From the NCBI RefSeq assembly GCF_947499945.1, contig NZ_CANMQD010000001.1, positions 1,674,001 to 1,738,000 of the forward strand: 64,000 nt of DNA, read 5' to 3'. Positions 24,835 through 32,763 of the stretch are shown one piece after another (position 1 is the stretch's first letter; every line of letters starts with the position of its first letter). Made by a program: the position numbers and the translations under genes. The stretch is from an uncultured Sulfitobacter sp. (lineage in GTDB: Bacteria; Pseudomonadota; Alphaproteobacteria; Rhodobacterales; Rhodobacteraceae). The notes under the pieces were generated by a model. The model saw only the letters and a program-made list of their open reading frames with translations. It was not told where the DNA came from and made no database searches.

Positions 24835-27596
24835 TGGCCCAACCGATCCAAAAGCGCAGGCACATGGACCTGATCTGATTTATAGTTACCCGTCAGTACA
24901 TGCATCACCAGATTGATGCCAAAGCGGTAGGCGATCTCGCGCTGTCGCTCACCACTGAACCCGCGCCCGACGGGCAGCAGCGGCGCACCGCTTGCGGTGA
25001 CCGCCCAAGCGGCGGCCCAGTCATTCCCGCCGATCACAACAGGCGTTACGCCATCGTTCAGGTCACGGAATGGCATGCCTTCAATCTGTTCGGCATTGGG
25101 ATCAGCGGCTTCGACCCAGACATCGCGACTGTTATGCCGTCCTGGAAAGTCTTGAAGCAGATAGAAGGTACGCGTGATGACATGATCACTGGGAAGCGGC
25201 TCTAACGCAGGAATATCAAGGGGTGCAGCCAGCTCTTGAAGCTTGCGACCATTCGGGCTGGAGGCACCAAAGCTGGCTGTGTCGGCATCGCGTGTGTCAA
25301 ACAGGATCATCCCGCCCGAGCGCAGGTATTTGTTGAGCTTTGCATAGGCCTCAGTCGAGGGGGTTGGCTGGCGCGAAGTGATGGGCCAATAGAGTATTGG
25401 AAAGAAGGCTAATTCGTCTGATTCTATGTTCACACCGAGTGGGGAAGACGGCTCTACCGACGTGCGAAAGAATAATGTGTCGCTAAGCCCTGTTAGTCCT
25501 GCAAGGGCTACTTCATCGACTTGGGCATCACCTGTAATGATATGGGCCAAGGTCAGTTCCGACGTGGCTGACAGTGCGAATTCTTCCTCGGCAGTCTGCG
25601 CATCTGCAGGCATACCAAACAACATCAATGCCCCAAAAATAGTTGCAGCAGCATTGCTGCGGCTCAACAGCCTGCCAGACAAAGAGAGCGATACAACGAC
25701 GTCAGCCAACAGCAGAAGAATTGCGAGGCTCAAAAGCCATCCCGCCACAGGCTGTTCAGGTGCAACTGCGAGGCCGCGAACGGGAACGTCTAATGGCCAA
25801 ATGCTGCGCGTGAGGGTGCTGTCGGCAGTGAGAACATTGCGCGCCAATGTACGATCGCCGGAGGCATAAAGACCGGGAGGCAACATCGGCCCTGTAGGTG
25901 CTTCGATCAACATCGGGCCGTCCACACCCGGTAATGTGCCTGCGTCCGATAGCGTTCCAAACCCGTCGAGCACACGGCGCGGTATCCATGTTGTGCCCTC
26001 AAGCGCGGTAAGTGATGTACTCGCAGCAGAAGAAGAAATTGCCAGCCGCTCCATCATTTCGACAAACAATCCTGACAAAGGCAACGTAGACCACTCGGCT
26101 GTGGCAGTGACGTGAAACAGGACAATCTGCCCTTGGCCTACATTTTTTCGCGTGACCAGTGGTGTGCCGTCGGTCAGGGACGCGATCACACGCTCTGCCA
26201 ATGTTGGATCGGGTTGCGCCATGACCTGTGCACTCACTGTGACATCCTCGGGTATATTCAGACCAAAGAAGGGAGAGCCGTTCGAGAAAGGCGAGAGCGC
26301 TTTTGGCTCCCCCCAGCTCATTGCCCCACCCACGCTTCGCCCGCCAGCGCGCAGGCGCACAGGCATAAGCGGATCCTCGTCGACACGGGAAATATCACTG
26401 GCCGCGATACGTGGCCCTGCAAAACGAACCAGCATACCTCCACTCTCAACCCACTCGGTTAAGGGCGTAGCCTCGGCCTCTGACAGCGTTGCGATATCGG
26501 CCAAAACAATCACATCGGGGTTAGCAGGCAGCACATCACCAAGCGAACCATTCAGGAGGTCGGCCGTAGGGTTCAAGGCCTGCTCAATATAATGTAGTGG
26601 CGACAAAAGCTCCAAGCCTTCGCGGTTCTCGCGGGCGGAGATAAGGGCGACCTCGCGACGACGTAGCCCGTCGTCGCTTATCGTGCTGGCCCCTGCCGAA
26701 CGCTGTCCTGCAATGTCAAAGCGGGTAATGCGCGCACGAAGCTCGGATGGCAGGACGAGAGCAGTTTGCGCCTCGGTTGCACCCTGTTCGAAGGTCGCAG
26801 TCGCGGAGGCAAGGATACGCCCGTTGCCTGCTGGATCACGACCCTGCGCTTGGATTACGACTTCACGTTCTGCTCCTGCCGTAGCGCGAAGAATACGCAA
26901 TTGTACCGCACCGTCTTCATAAGTTGCAGGAAGGAGGGCGAGAACGTTGGTCCCTGTCTCATAGGCTTCAACTGTACCTCGTTGTTGTAGTGTGTCGAGC
27001 AACGCATCGCGCCCCTCATAGCCGAGCGTATCGCTGAACCAAAGTGTATCAAAATCGCCGACATCGGCGATAGCAACACTAGCACGGTCCAGCATATTCG
27101 GGTTGGGTTGCCACGGCGCAGGCGCAAATCCTGGGAGGCGGCTGCGCCAGACATCGGCGGACAGGAAAACCGGTTCCGCAGGTCGGGTAAGCGTCAGGAA
27201 GCCAACGGTACGGCCGATGCGGCTGGCGCGGGTCAACTGAGCCTCAATCGCCTCTTGCTGCTGGGACCAGCGGGTCGCACCTGCCCATGATCCATCAAGG
27301 ACAAAGAGGATCGGACCGTCGCCTTCGGCTTGTTCCGCTTCCGGATTCAGCACGGGACCAGCCAAGCCGATAATGATCGCGGCGATGGCCAACATGCGGA
27401 GCAATAGCAGCCACCAAGGTGTGCGGTCCGACACCGTCTCGTCATCCTTTAGGCCAAGAAGCAGCGCCACACCAGGAAAGCGCTGCTTGATCGGAGCGGG
27501 CGGCACGGCGCGTAACAGCAGCCACAAAATTGGTAGCGCGCCAAGGGCAAGTAAGAGCCAAGGCGCGGTAAACCCGATGCCGCCCAGAACCATCAT
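24831..27596 (-). CDS. BatA-like / DUF4159 membrane protein
   Basis: A 921-residue protein. The N-terminus has the BatA aerotolerance-type two-helix start (FTAPWLLLALGALPILWLLLR... WWLLLLRMLAIAAIIIGLAGPVL), followed by a von Willebrand-like region (FVLDGSWAGATRWSQQQEA), beta domains, further helices at about 630-650 and 660-680, and a C-terminal DUF4159 domain (about 700-910) with FPILYWPITSRQPTPSTEAY and LRSGGMILFDTRD. It is probably anchored in the inner membrane with large periplasmic parts. It overlaps DUF58 upstream and the 680-residue gene downstream by 4 bases each. Envelope-stress involvement is inferred from the operon type. Confidence 0.85.
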   Translation of the reverse strand: MMVLGGIGFTAPWLLLALGALPILWLLLRAVPPAPIKQRFPGVALLLGLKDDETVSDRTPWWLLLLRMLAIAAIIIGLAGPVLNPEAEQAEGDGPILFVLDGSWAGATRWSQQQEAIEAQLTRASRIGRTVGFLTLTRPAEPVFLSADVWRSRLPGFAPAPWQPNPNMLDRASVAIADVGDFDTLWFSDTLGYEGRDALLDTLQQRGTVEAYETGTNVLALLPATYEDGAVQLRILRATAGAEREVVIQAQGRDPAGNGRILASATATFEQGATEAQTALVLPSELRARITRFDIAGQRSAGASTISDDGLRRREVALISARENREGLELLSPLHYIEQALNPTADLLNGSLGDVLPANPDVIVLADIATLSEAEATPLTEWVESGGMLVRFAGPRIAASDISRVDEDPLMPVRLRAGGRSVGGAMSWGEPKALSPFSNGSPFFGLNIPEDVTVSAQVMAQPDPTLAERVIASLTDGTPLVTRKNVGQGQIVLFHVTATAEWSTLPLSGLFVEMMERLAISSSAASTSLTALEGTTWIPRRVLDGFGTLSDAGTLPGVDGPMLIEAPTGPMLPPGLYASGDRTLARNVLTADSTLTRSIWPLDVPVRGLAVAPEQPVAGWLLSLAILLLLADVVVSLSLSGRLLSRSNAAATIFGALMLFGMPADAQTAEEEFALSATSELTLAHIITGDAQVDEVALAGLTGLSDTLFFRTSVEPSSPLGVNIESDELAFFPILYWPITSRQPTPSTEAYAKLNKYLRSGGMILFDTRDADTASFGASSPNGRKLQELAAPLDIPALEPLPSDHVITRTFYLLQDFPGRHNSRDVWVEAADPNAEQIEGMPFRDLNDGVTPVVIGGNDWAAAWAVTASGAPLLPVGRGFSGERQREIAYRFGINLVMHVLTGNYKSDQVHVPALLDRLGQ

Positions 27597-28474
27597 GCCG
27601 CAACACCCCGCGCATCAAGTGCGCCATAAAGCCATAGCAACCCTGCCTGCGCCGCGCTGTTCGTGTGGTGGACGCCATAGCGCCATCCCGTCAGCGCACA
27701 AAGCGATTGAAGCTCGGCCTTTCGCTCCGCTAGCCGCGCAAGGTAGCGGTCACGCAGGTCGTTCGCCTTGAGAGTTTCGTGGCTCATTGTGCCACCCATC
27801 GATTGAAAAATGGTCCTGCCGGTGAACGGAAATGCTTCCTCGGAAGGATCGAGAACATGGCACAGTACACCGCGCACACCGCGATCTGCCGCTTTTGTCA
27901 GTGCAGTCCGGACACCATCAATGTCACCCATAAAGTCAGAGATAAAAACAGCCCGTGCGTGCGGGATCATGGCGCGGTGTTCTGGTGGGGCATAGTCCGC
28001 CTGATCATCCCGACACATCAATTCAGCCAATGCCATAATTTGCGGTCGTCCTGCACGCGGCGGTAGCTCGGTTCCAGTTAGGCCGACACGTTCTCCACCG
28101 CGGTTGAGCAGGATGGCAAGGGCCAGTGCAAGAACTCGCGCACGCTCGATCTTTTGCGGTAGCGAATCATTGGAGGAAAAACGCATTGAAGCGCCCTGAT
28201 CCACCCAAAGCATTACGGATTGTGCAATTTGCCACTCGCGCTCACGCACAAATTCCGTATCGCCCATTGCCGAGCGGCGGTAATCAATAGATCGCCTGCT
28301 GTCACCAACTTGCGCGGGGCGGTATTGCCAGAAATCATCCCCTGCACCTGCGCGTCTGCGACCATGTGCGCCCAGAAGGACAGCGCCTGCCAAATGTTCC
28401 GCCCGCGCCAGAAGCGCTGGAAAGGCAGCCGCTTCAGTCTCCGACGTGGCACGCAGGGTGAGGGGATTGCTCAT
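27593..28474 (-). CDS. DUF58 domain protein (MoxR partner)
   Basis: A 293-residue cytosolic protein with the DUF58 core: GRRRAGAGDDFWQYRPAQVGDSRRSIDYRRSA (the conserved basic 'D-x-R-x-I-D-W'-type segment), then a vWA-like fold with WVDQGASM and VFISDFMGD. Proteins of this family accompany MoxR AAA ATPases, which are thought to remodel or insert metal into them. It lies between moxR and DUF4159 with 4-base overlaps on both sides, so stoichiometric co-production is likely. Confidence 0.92.
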   Translation of the reverse strand: MSNPLTLRATSETEAAAFPALLARAEHLAGAVLLGAHGRRRAGAGDDFWQYRPAQVGDSRRSIDYRRSAMGDTEFVREREWQIAQSVMLWVDQGASMRFSSNDSLPQKIERARVLALALAILLNRGGERVGLTGTELPPRAGRPQIMALAELMCRDDQADYAPPEHRAMIPHARAVFISDFMGDIDGVRTALTKAADRGVRGVLCHVLDPSEEAFPFTGRTIFQSMGGTMSHETLKANDLRDRYLARLAERKAELQSLCALTGWRYGVHHTNSAAQAGLLWLYGALDARGVAA

Positions 28475-29496
28475 GCAACGGCAGCTTTTGGTGAGGCAAG
28501 TGCGGACGCAGTCTCGTCGATCAGCGCAGTCAGGCTGTCACCGCGTGCACGCGCCGCAAAGTTGAGCGCCATGCGGTGCGTCAAAACAGGTCGTGCCATG
28601 TCGATCACATCCTCAGCAGAAGGGGCCAAGCGACCTTGCAACAATGCACGCGCCCGGACAGCGAGCATTAAGGCTTGGGCCGCACGTGGGCCAGGACCCC
28701 ATGCTACGGTTTCTTTCACACGTGCGCTCACGCCTTCTTCGTCAGGGCGGAATGCGCGGACGAGATCAAGGATCATCTCGACCACCGAGTCACCGACAGG
28801 CATGCGGCGCAAAAGCTGTTGTGCCGCGAGCAACTCACCAGAAGTGAAAACTTCGACGGATTGACCTTCGGCCTCACCCGTAGTCGCGATTAGAATATCA
28901 CGCTCTGTCGCGCGATCGGGATATTCGATGTCGATTTGCACAAGGAAACGGTCAAGCTGCGCCTCGGGGAGCGGATATGTCCCTTCCTGTTCAATAGGGT
29001 TTTGTGTGGCCAGAACGTGGAAGGGGTTCCCTAACGGGCGATTCTGCCCCGCAACGGTCACAGTTTTTTCCTGCATCGCTTGCAATAGCGCGGACTGCGT
29101 GCGCGGTGAGGCGCGGTTGATTTCGTCGGCCATCAGAAGCTGGCAAAATACCGGCCCTTCGATAAACCGAAAACTGCGGGCGCCCTTGTCGTCTGTGTCC
29201 AACACTTCAGAGCCAAGAATATCCGCCGGCATCAGATCAGGAGTAAATTGAACCCGCTTGCCGTCCAAACCCATTACTGTGCTGAGTGTTTCGACCAATC
29301 GGGTCTTGCCCAGACCAGGTAATCCAACAAGCAAACCATGCCCGCCGCACAGCAGCGCAGTCAGCGTAAGCTCGACGACCCGCTCTTGTCCGATGAAGCG
29401 TGCAGTGATGGATTTACGTGCCTCGCCCAGCTTTTCGCCCAAGGTTTCGATCTGTTCGACCATGTCTTCTGTGGCTTGTGTGTCCGCTTGGGTCAT
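28471..29496 (-). CDS. moxR: MoxR family AAA+ ATPase
   Basis: A 341-residue AAA+ chaperone-type ATPase. Walker A is GLPGLGKT, Walker B is LLMADEINRASPRTQSALLQAMQE, sensor 1 is VLATQNPIEQEGTYPLPEAQLDRF, and a C-terminal lid domain follows. It leads the operon MoxR - DUF58 - BatA/DUF4159 - membrane GATase-like - GNAT, with 4-base overlaps at the first three junctions. Such sets assemble or activate membrane or periplasmic protein complexes. The first 70 bases upstream are shared with the divergent DUF1285 gene. Confidence 0.93.
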   Translation of the reverse strand: MTQADTQATEDMVEQIETLGEKLGEARKSITARFIGQERVVELTLTALLCGGHGLLVGLPGLGKTRLVETLSTVMGLDGKRVQFTPDLMPADILGSEVLDTDDKGARSFRFIEGPVFCQLLMADEINRASPRTQSALLQAMQEKTVTVAGQNRPLGNPFHVLATQNPIEQEGTYPLPEAQLDRFLVQIDIEYPDRATERDILIATTGEAEGQSVEVFTSGELLAAQQLLRRMPVGDSVVEMILDLVRAFRPDEEGVSARVKETVAWGPGPRAAQALMLAVRARALLQGRLAPSAEDVIDMARPVLTHRMALNFAARARGDSLTALIDETASALASPKAAVA

Positions 29497-29566
29497 GACT
29501 TCTCCGCTGTGCAGGTTATATCGTTACCATGTAAGTGTATCTCGATTAGAGGGAATGGCAAAAGTT

Positions 29567-30151
29567 ATGAGCGGACAAAAAACTGTTACTCCATCGGCGG
29601 AAGGGCTTGCTGCGTCGATAAAAGCGACAAAAACGCGCGGTTTGCCGCCGGTAGAGACGTGGAACCCGCCATTTTGCGGTGACATCGACATGGAAATCCG
29701 TCGTGATGGCACTTGGTTCTATGAAGGGACGCCCATCGGTCGACCCGGTTTGGTCAAACTGTTTGCATCGATTCTTATTCGGGAGGGGGACGACTATTTC
29801 CTTGTGACCCCTGTGGAAAAGGTGGGCATCCGCGTACAAGATGCTCCATTTGTTGCTGTCGACTTTGAAGCATCAGGTGAGGCAGAAGCGCAGCGTCTCA
29901 CTTTTACCACCAATCTTGAGGACATCAGCGTCGCAGGACCCGATACGCCCCTTCGATTCGTGCGCGACCCTGATACTGGCGAACCATCCCCCTATGTCCG
30001 TGTTCGTCGCAACCTTGAGGCGCTGATTGACCGCAAAAGTTTCTACCGTTTGGTCGATCTGGGTTTCCATCACGAGGGCTGGTTCGGTGTCTGGTCGGGA
30101 GGTATGTTTTTTGGCATCATTCCATCCGACGAATTACCCGCCGAATCCTAG
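29567..30151 (+). CDS. DUF1285 domain protein
   Basis: About 194 residues, a conserved cytosolic protein of unknown role. It shows the family features PPFCGDIDMEIRRDGTWFYEGTPIGRPGLVKLFASIL and EDDYFLVTPVEKVGI-like continuation. The start is uncertain: ATG at 29555 or ATG at 29567; neither is ideally spaced from GAGGGA at about 29548, and I chose the second because it gives the family-like N-terminus (MSGQKTVTPSAEG). The open frame runs much further upstream, but that part only mirrors moxR on the other strand. Confidence 0.8.
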   Translation: MSGQKTVTPSAEGLAASIKATKTRGLPPVETWNPPFCGDIDMEIRRDGTWFYEGTPIGRPGLVKLFASILIREGDDYFLVTPVEKVGIRVQDAPFVAVDFEASGEAEAQRLTFTTNLEDISVAGPDTPLRFVRDPDTGEPSPYVRVRRNLEALIDRKSFYRLVDLGFHHEGWFGVWSGGMFFGIIPSDELPAES

Positions 30152-30160
30152 GAGCGTCTT

Positions 30161-30718
30161 TTGAACAGCATCGGCCAAATTATAGTAACGGTTTTCGCTA
30201 GCTTGGGCCTATCAGGTACGTCGGTTGCCGCGCAAAACATGAATCTGAAGGTGTTTTTTGACCTTGTCGCCATCGGTTCTGCGTCCGAGGTTGCGCAAGC
30301 ATTAGAGCGAGAGCCCGCGTTGGCAAAAGCGCGTGACCAGTATGACTTTACCGCCATTCATATGCTGGACGAAATCGAGTTTGACGAGAAATTGGCGTTG
30401 TTGCAGCGATTTGGTGCGGACGTAAATGCGCAGAATGATCAGGGTCATGCCTTGTTACATTTTATTATCACCCCCGAATTTATACCAACAATCGTCGCTG
30501 CGGGCGGTGACATTAATTTGCGCGATGTCTGGGGGCGCACACCGATCATGGTGAGCCTGACAGAGCCTGATGCCTTCAACTTCCTGCCAGCTTACCTTGA
30601 AGCAGGTGCGGATCCGAGTGCCCGTGATGCTAAAGGCCAGTCAGTCCTCGACTATGCCGCTGCTTTTGAAAATCCCGAGTTGATCGGTATGCTTGTCCAA
30701 GCTGGAGCGAAACAGTGA
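30161..30718 (+). CDS. secreted ankyrin-repeat protein
   Basis: A 185-residue protein beginning at TTG with AGGAG seven bases upstream. An N-terminal signal-like segment (IGQIIVTVFASLGLSGTSVAAQ) leads to about four ankyrin repeats (LQRFGADVNAQNDQGHALLHFI; VAAGGDINLRDVWGRTPIMVSL; LEAGADPSARDAKGQSVLDYAA). It is probably periplasmic and binds another protein; the partner is not evident. It lies 9 bases after DUF1285 and overlaps the hydroxypyruvate isomerase start by 4 bases, so the three may form one operon. Confidence 0.85.
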   Translation: MNSIGQIIVTVFASLGLSGTSVAAQNMNLKVFFDLVAIGSASEVAQALEREPALAKARDQYDFTAIHMLDEIEFDEKLALLQRFGADVNAQNDQGHALLHFIITPEFIPTIVAAGGDINLRDVWGRTPIMVSLTEPDAFNFLPAYLEAGADPSARDAKGQSVLDYAAAFENPELIGMLVQAGAKQ

Positions 30719-31470
30719 AAGCGGCTGCTAATCTCAGCCATCTGTGGCCGGAATTACCCTACCTTGACCGCTTTGATGCGGCATCGGAGGCTGGCTTTAC
30801 CGGTGTCGAAGTATTGTTCCCCTATGATGTTCCCGCGAAAGAGACGCAACGTGCTCTGATGCGCGGTGGGTTGCAGTTGGTTTTGATAAATGCACCGCCG
30901 CCCAACTATACGGGCGGTGAACGCGGATTCGCTGCGGTGGTCGGGCGCGAAGATCGCTTTGCCCACGACATGCGGCGTGCAGGGCGCTATGCCCAAGCGT
31001 TGAGTGTGCCAATGCTCCATGTGATGTCTGGCGAGGGCTCTGGACTTGCGGCAAAGGCCACGATGATTTCCAACCTCAAAGCAGCGACACGATCTGCACA
31101 CAACGGCTTAATGCTCACGTTAGAGCCGCTTTGCCCGCAGGCCCAGCCCGATTATTATCTTAATGATTATGCTTTGGCCGCCGAGATTATCGCGGCAGTG
31201 GACGCCCCGAACCTACGACTGCAATTTGACAGCTACCACGCGCAGATGATCCATGGCGACGCGGTAGAGGTGTTCCGGAAGTACCGTGATCTGATTGCCC
31301 ATGTGCAGATTGGGGATACGCCGACACGTGGTGCGCCGGGAAGTGGTGATGTCGATTTTCCCGCCCTATTCGCAGAAATGCGAGATTTTGGATACGATGG
31401 CTGGGTAAGCGGCGAGTATACGCCCGGCCCTTCGACAAAGGACACATTTGGCTGGATGAAGATGCTCTAA
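30715..31470 (+). CDS. hyi: hydroxypyruvate isomerase family protein
   Basis: A 251-residue TIM-barrel enzyme of the xylose-isomerase-like superfamily, best matching hydroxypyruvate isomerase (hydroxypyruvate to tartronate semialdehyde, glyoxylate metabolism). Key segments are FTGVEVLFPYDVPAKE, LINAPPPNYTGGERG, LTLEPLC (metal-binding Glu), QFDSYHAQMIHGD (metal-binding Asp/His), HVQIGDTPTRGAPGSGDVDF and SGEYTPG. It starts with GTG overlapping the ankyrin stop. No glyoxylate genes lie nearby, so its pathway in this host is inferred from family membership alone. Confidence 0.85.
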   Translation: MKAAANLSHLWPELPYLDRFDAASEAGFTGVEVLFPYDVPAKETQRALMRGGLQLVLINAPPPNYTGGERGFAAVVGREDRFAHDMRRAGRYAQALSVPMLHVMSGEGSGLAAKATMISNLKAATRSAHNGLMLTLEPLCPQAQPDYYLNDYALAAEIIAAVDAPNLRLQFDSYHAQMIHGDAVEVFRKYRDLIAHVQIGDTPTRGAPGSGDVDFPALFAEMRDFGYDGWVSGEYTPGPSTKDTFGWMKML

Positions 31471-31477
31471 GTCTAGT

Positions 31478-32107
31478 TCAGTCGCCGTCTTGGGGAAAGA
31501 GGAAGGGCGCGTCACCCACATGCCACTGTGGAAATTTCTGCATGGACATAGCGAATTCCGGTGCAGTCAAACACTGGTCCAACCATCGGTGTAGGTCTGG
31601 CCATGGCTGGGTATCAAACCATGCTTTGTCGATGAATGCGAACTGGCGCACAAAGGGTGCGATTGCGAAATCTGCCAGTGTGGGGTGGTCAAACATCCAT
31701 AGCCCGAGTTGCGCATCAAGATCGGCGAGAAAGGCACATGCGTCCAAGCAGTGCGCGCTTGCATCCTCATCGGGATAGCGGCTGGCGTATTTTGTGCGGT
31801 CCAGCGCATGTTTAAAGGGGCCATCGTTACGGACGATCCACTCAAATCCGTGCTTAGGCATGTTGAGCCATCCAAGTGGGTCATTCTGCGCCAGCGCCCA
31901 TTGCATAATGTCGAGGCTCTCGTCGATCACTCCGCTTGCGTGGACGAGGCAGGGTACAGTTGCCGAAGGTGACACATCCAGAAACGCTTGAGGCTTGTCG
32001 CGCAAGACTACCTCGCGCAGCTCGACGCAAATTTGTGCCGATTGAATCGCAAGGCGTGCGCGCATCGCATAAGGACAGCGGCGGAAGGAATACAAGATTG
32101 GTGTCAT
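31478..32107 (-). CDS. glutathione S-transferase family protein
   Basis: A 209-residue cytosolic thioredoxin-fold GST. The N-terminal domain has SFRRCPYAMRARLAI, with a CPYA active-site-type motif as in Omega-like enzymes, and the family cis-proline segment SATVPCLV. The helical C-terminal domain ends at FPQDGD. The start is the ATG that overlaps the stop of the PhyH-like gene (ATGA); the frame extends 51 codons upstream but there it shadows the neighbour. It is the last gene of the polA-PhyH-GST run. The substrate is unknown. Confidence 0.85.
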   Translation of the reverse strand: MTPILYSFRRCPYAMRARLAIQSAQICVELREVVLRDKPQAFLDVSPSATVPCLVHASGVIDESLDIMQWALAQNDPLGWLNMPKHGFEWIVRNDGPFKHALDRTKYASRYPDEDASAHCLDACAFLADLDAQLGLWMFDHPTLADFAIAPFVRQFAFIDKAWFDTQPWPDLHRWLDQCLTAPEFAMSMQKFPQWHVGDAPFLFPQDGD

Positions 32108-32763
32108 GCGTCCAGCCGATGCCATCGTAACGGTTGTGGCAGGGGTGCATTGACATAATCCACACGCAACACCCGCCGCGACGTCGCCTGTGTCGCATCC
32201 GAGGACCGGTGCAACGTGAGCATTTTGAGGACAAGGATATCGCCGCGTTTGCCGATACATGTCTCGACCTCATGAGCGCTGGCGCGGGTTTGTGCATCCT
32301 CGGACCGAACCAAGCCGCAGCGATGCGACCCTAGAGCGATCTGCATCGGGCCACTTTCCATACTGTCATCGTCCAAATGCAAACGCACGAAAAGCATATG
32401 ATCAAGGATCATCTGCGGGGGCTCACAATGGTGCAATCCAGCCTTGTTCGACCAATTAGTGTAGCCTTCCATATCGACCTTTTCCTCCACGGCTATTGTG
32501 CGGTCCTGATGCCAAGGCACGCCCCAATTTGCCGTAGGGGATTTGTCAAAGGCCACAACGCGCGTCGGAAAACAATCGACAAGCATAGGAGAGAGCGCCG
32601 AAGCAATAGCCCCACTTTGACCAAGAAGCGATGCAAGGCCAGCGGTATTACCCAGGCGAACACCTGCGCCTCCTGCGCTGCGCATGTGGTCCAACTGGTC
32701 CAGCGTGGCGCCGTCAATCACACCGCGCAGCCAGACCCTGACTGTCGTCTCAAAATCGCTCAA
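32104..32763 (-). CDS. phytanoyl-CoA dioxygenase-like Fe(II)/2OG oxygenase
   Basis: A 219-residue predicted non-heme iron dioxygenase of the PhyH clan. Iron ligands H85 and D87 are in WHQDRTI, the distal H185 is in LTLHRSSDA, and R196/R197 would bind 2-oxoglutarate. The gene starts with TTG, and the TTGA overlaps the polA stop by 4 bases, so it is read by ribosomes finishing polA. The natural substrate is unknown. Coupling of a small oxygenase to DNA polymerase I is unexpected and may only reflect genome compaction. Confidence 0.8.
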   Translation of the reverse strand: MSDFETTVRVWLRGVIDGATLDQLDHMRSAGGAGVRLGNTAGLASLLGQSGAIASALSPMLVDCFPTRVVAFDKSPTANWGVPWHQDRTIAVEEKVDMEGYTNWSNKAGLHHCEPPQMILDHMLFVRLHLDDDSMESGPMQIALGSHRCGLVRSEDAQTRASAHEVETCIGKRGDILVLKMLTLHRSSDATQATSRRVLRVDYVNAPLPQPLRWHRLDA

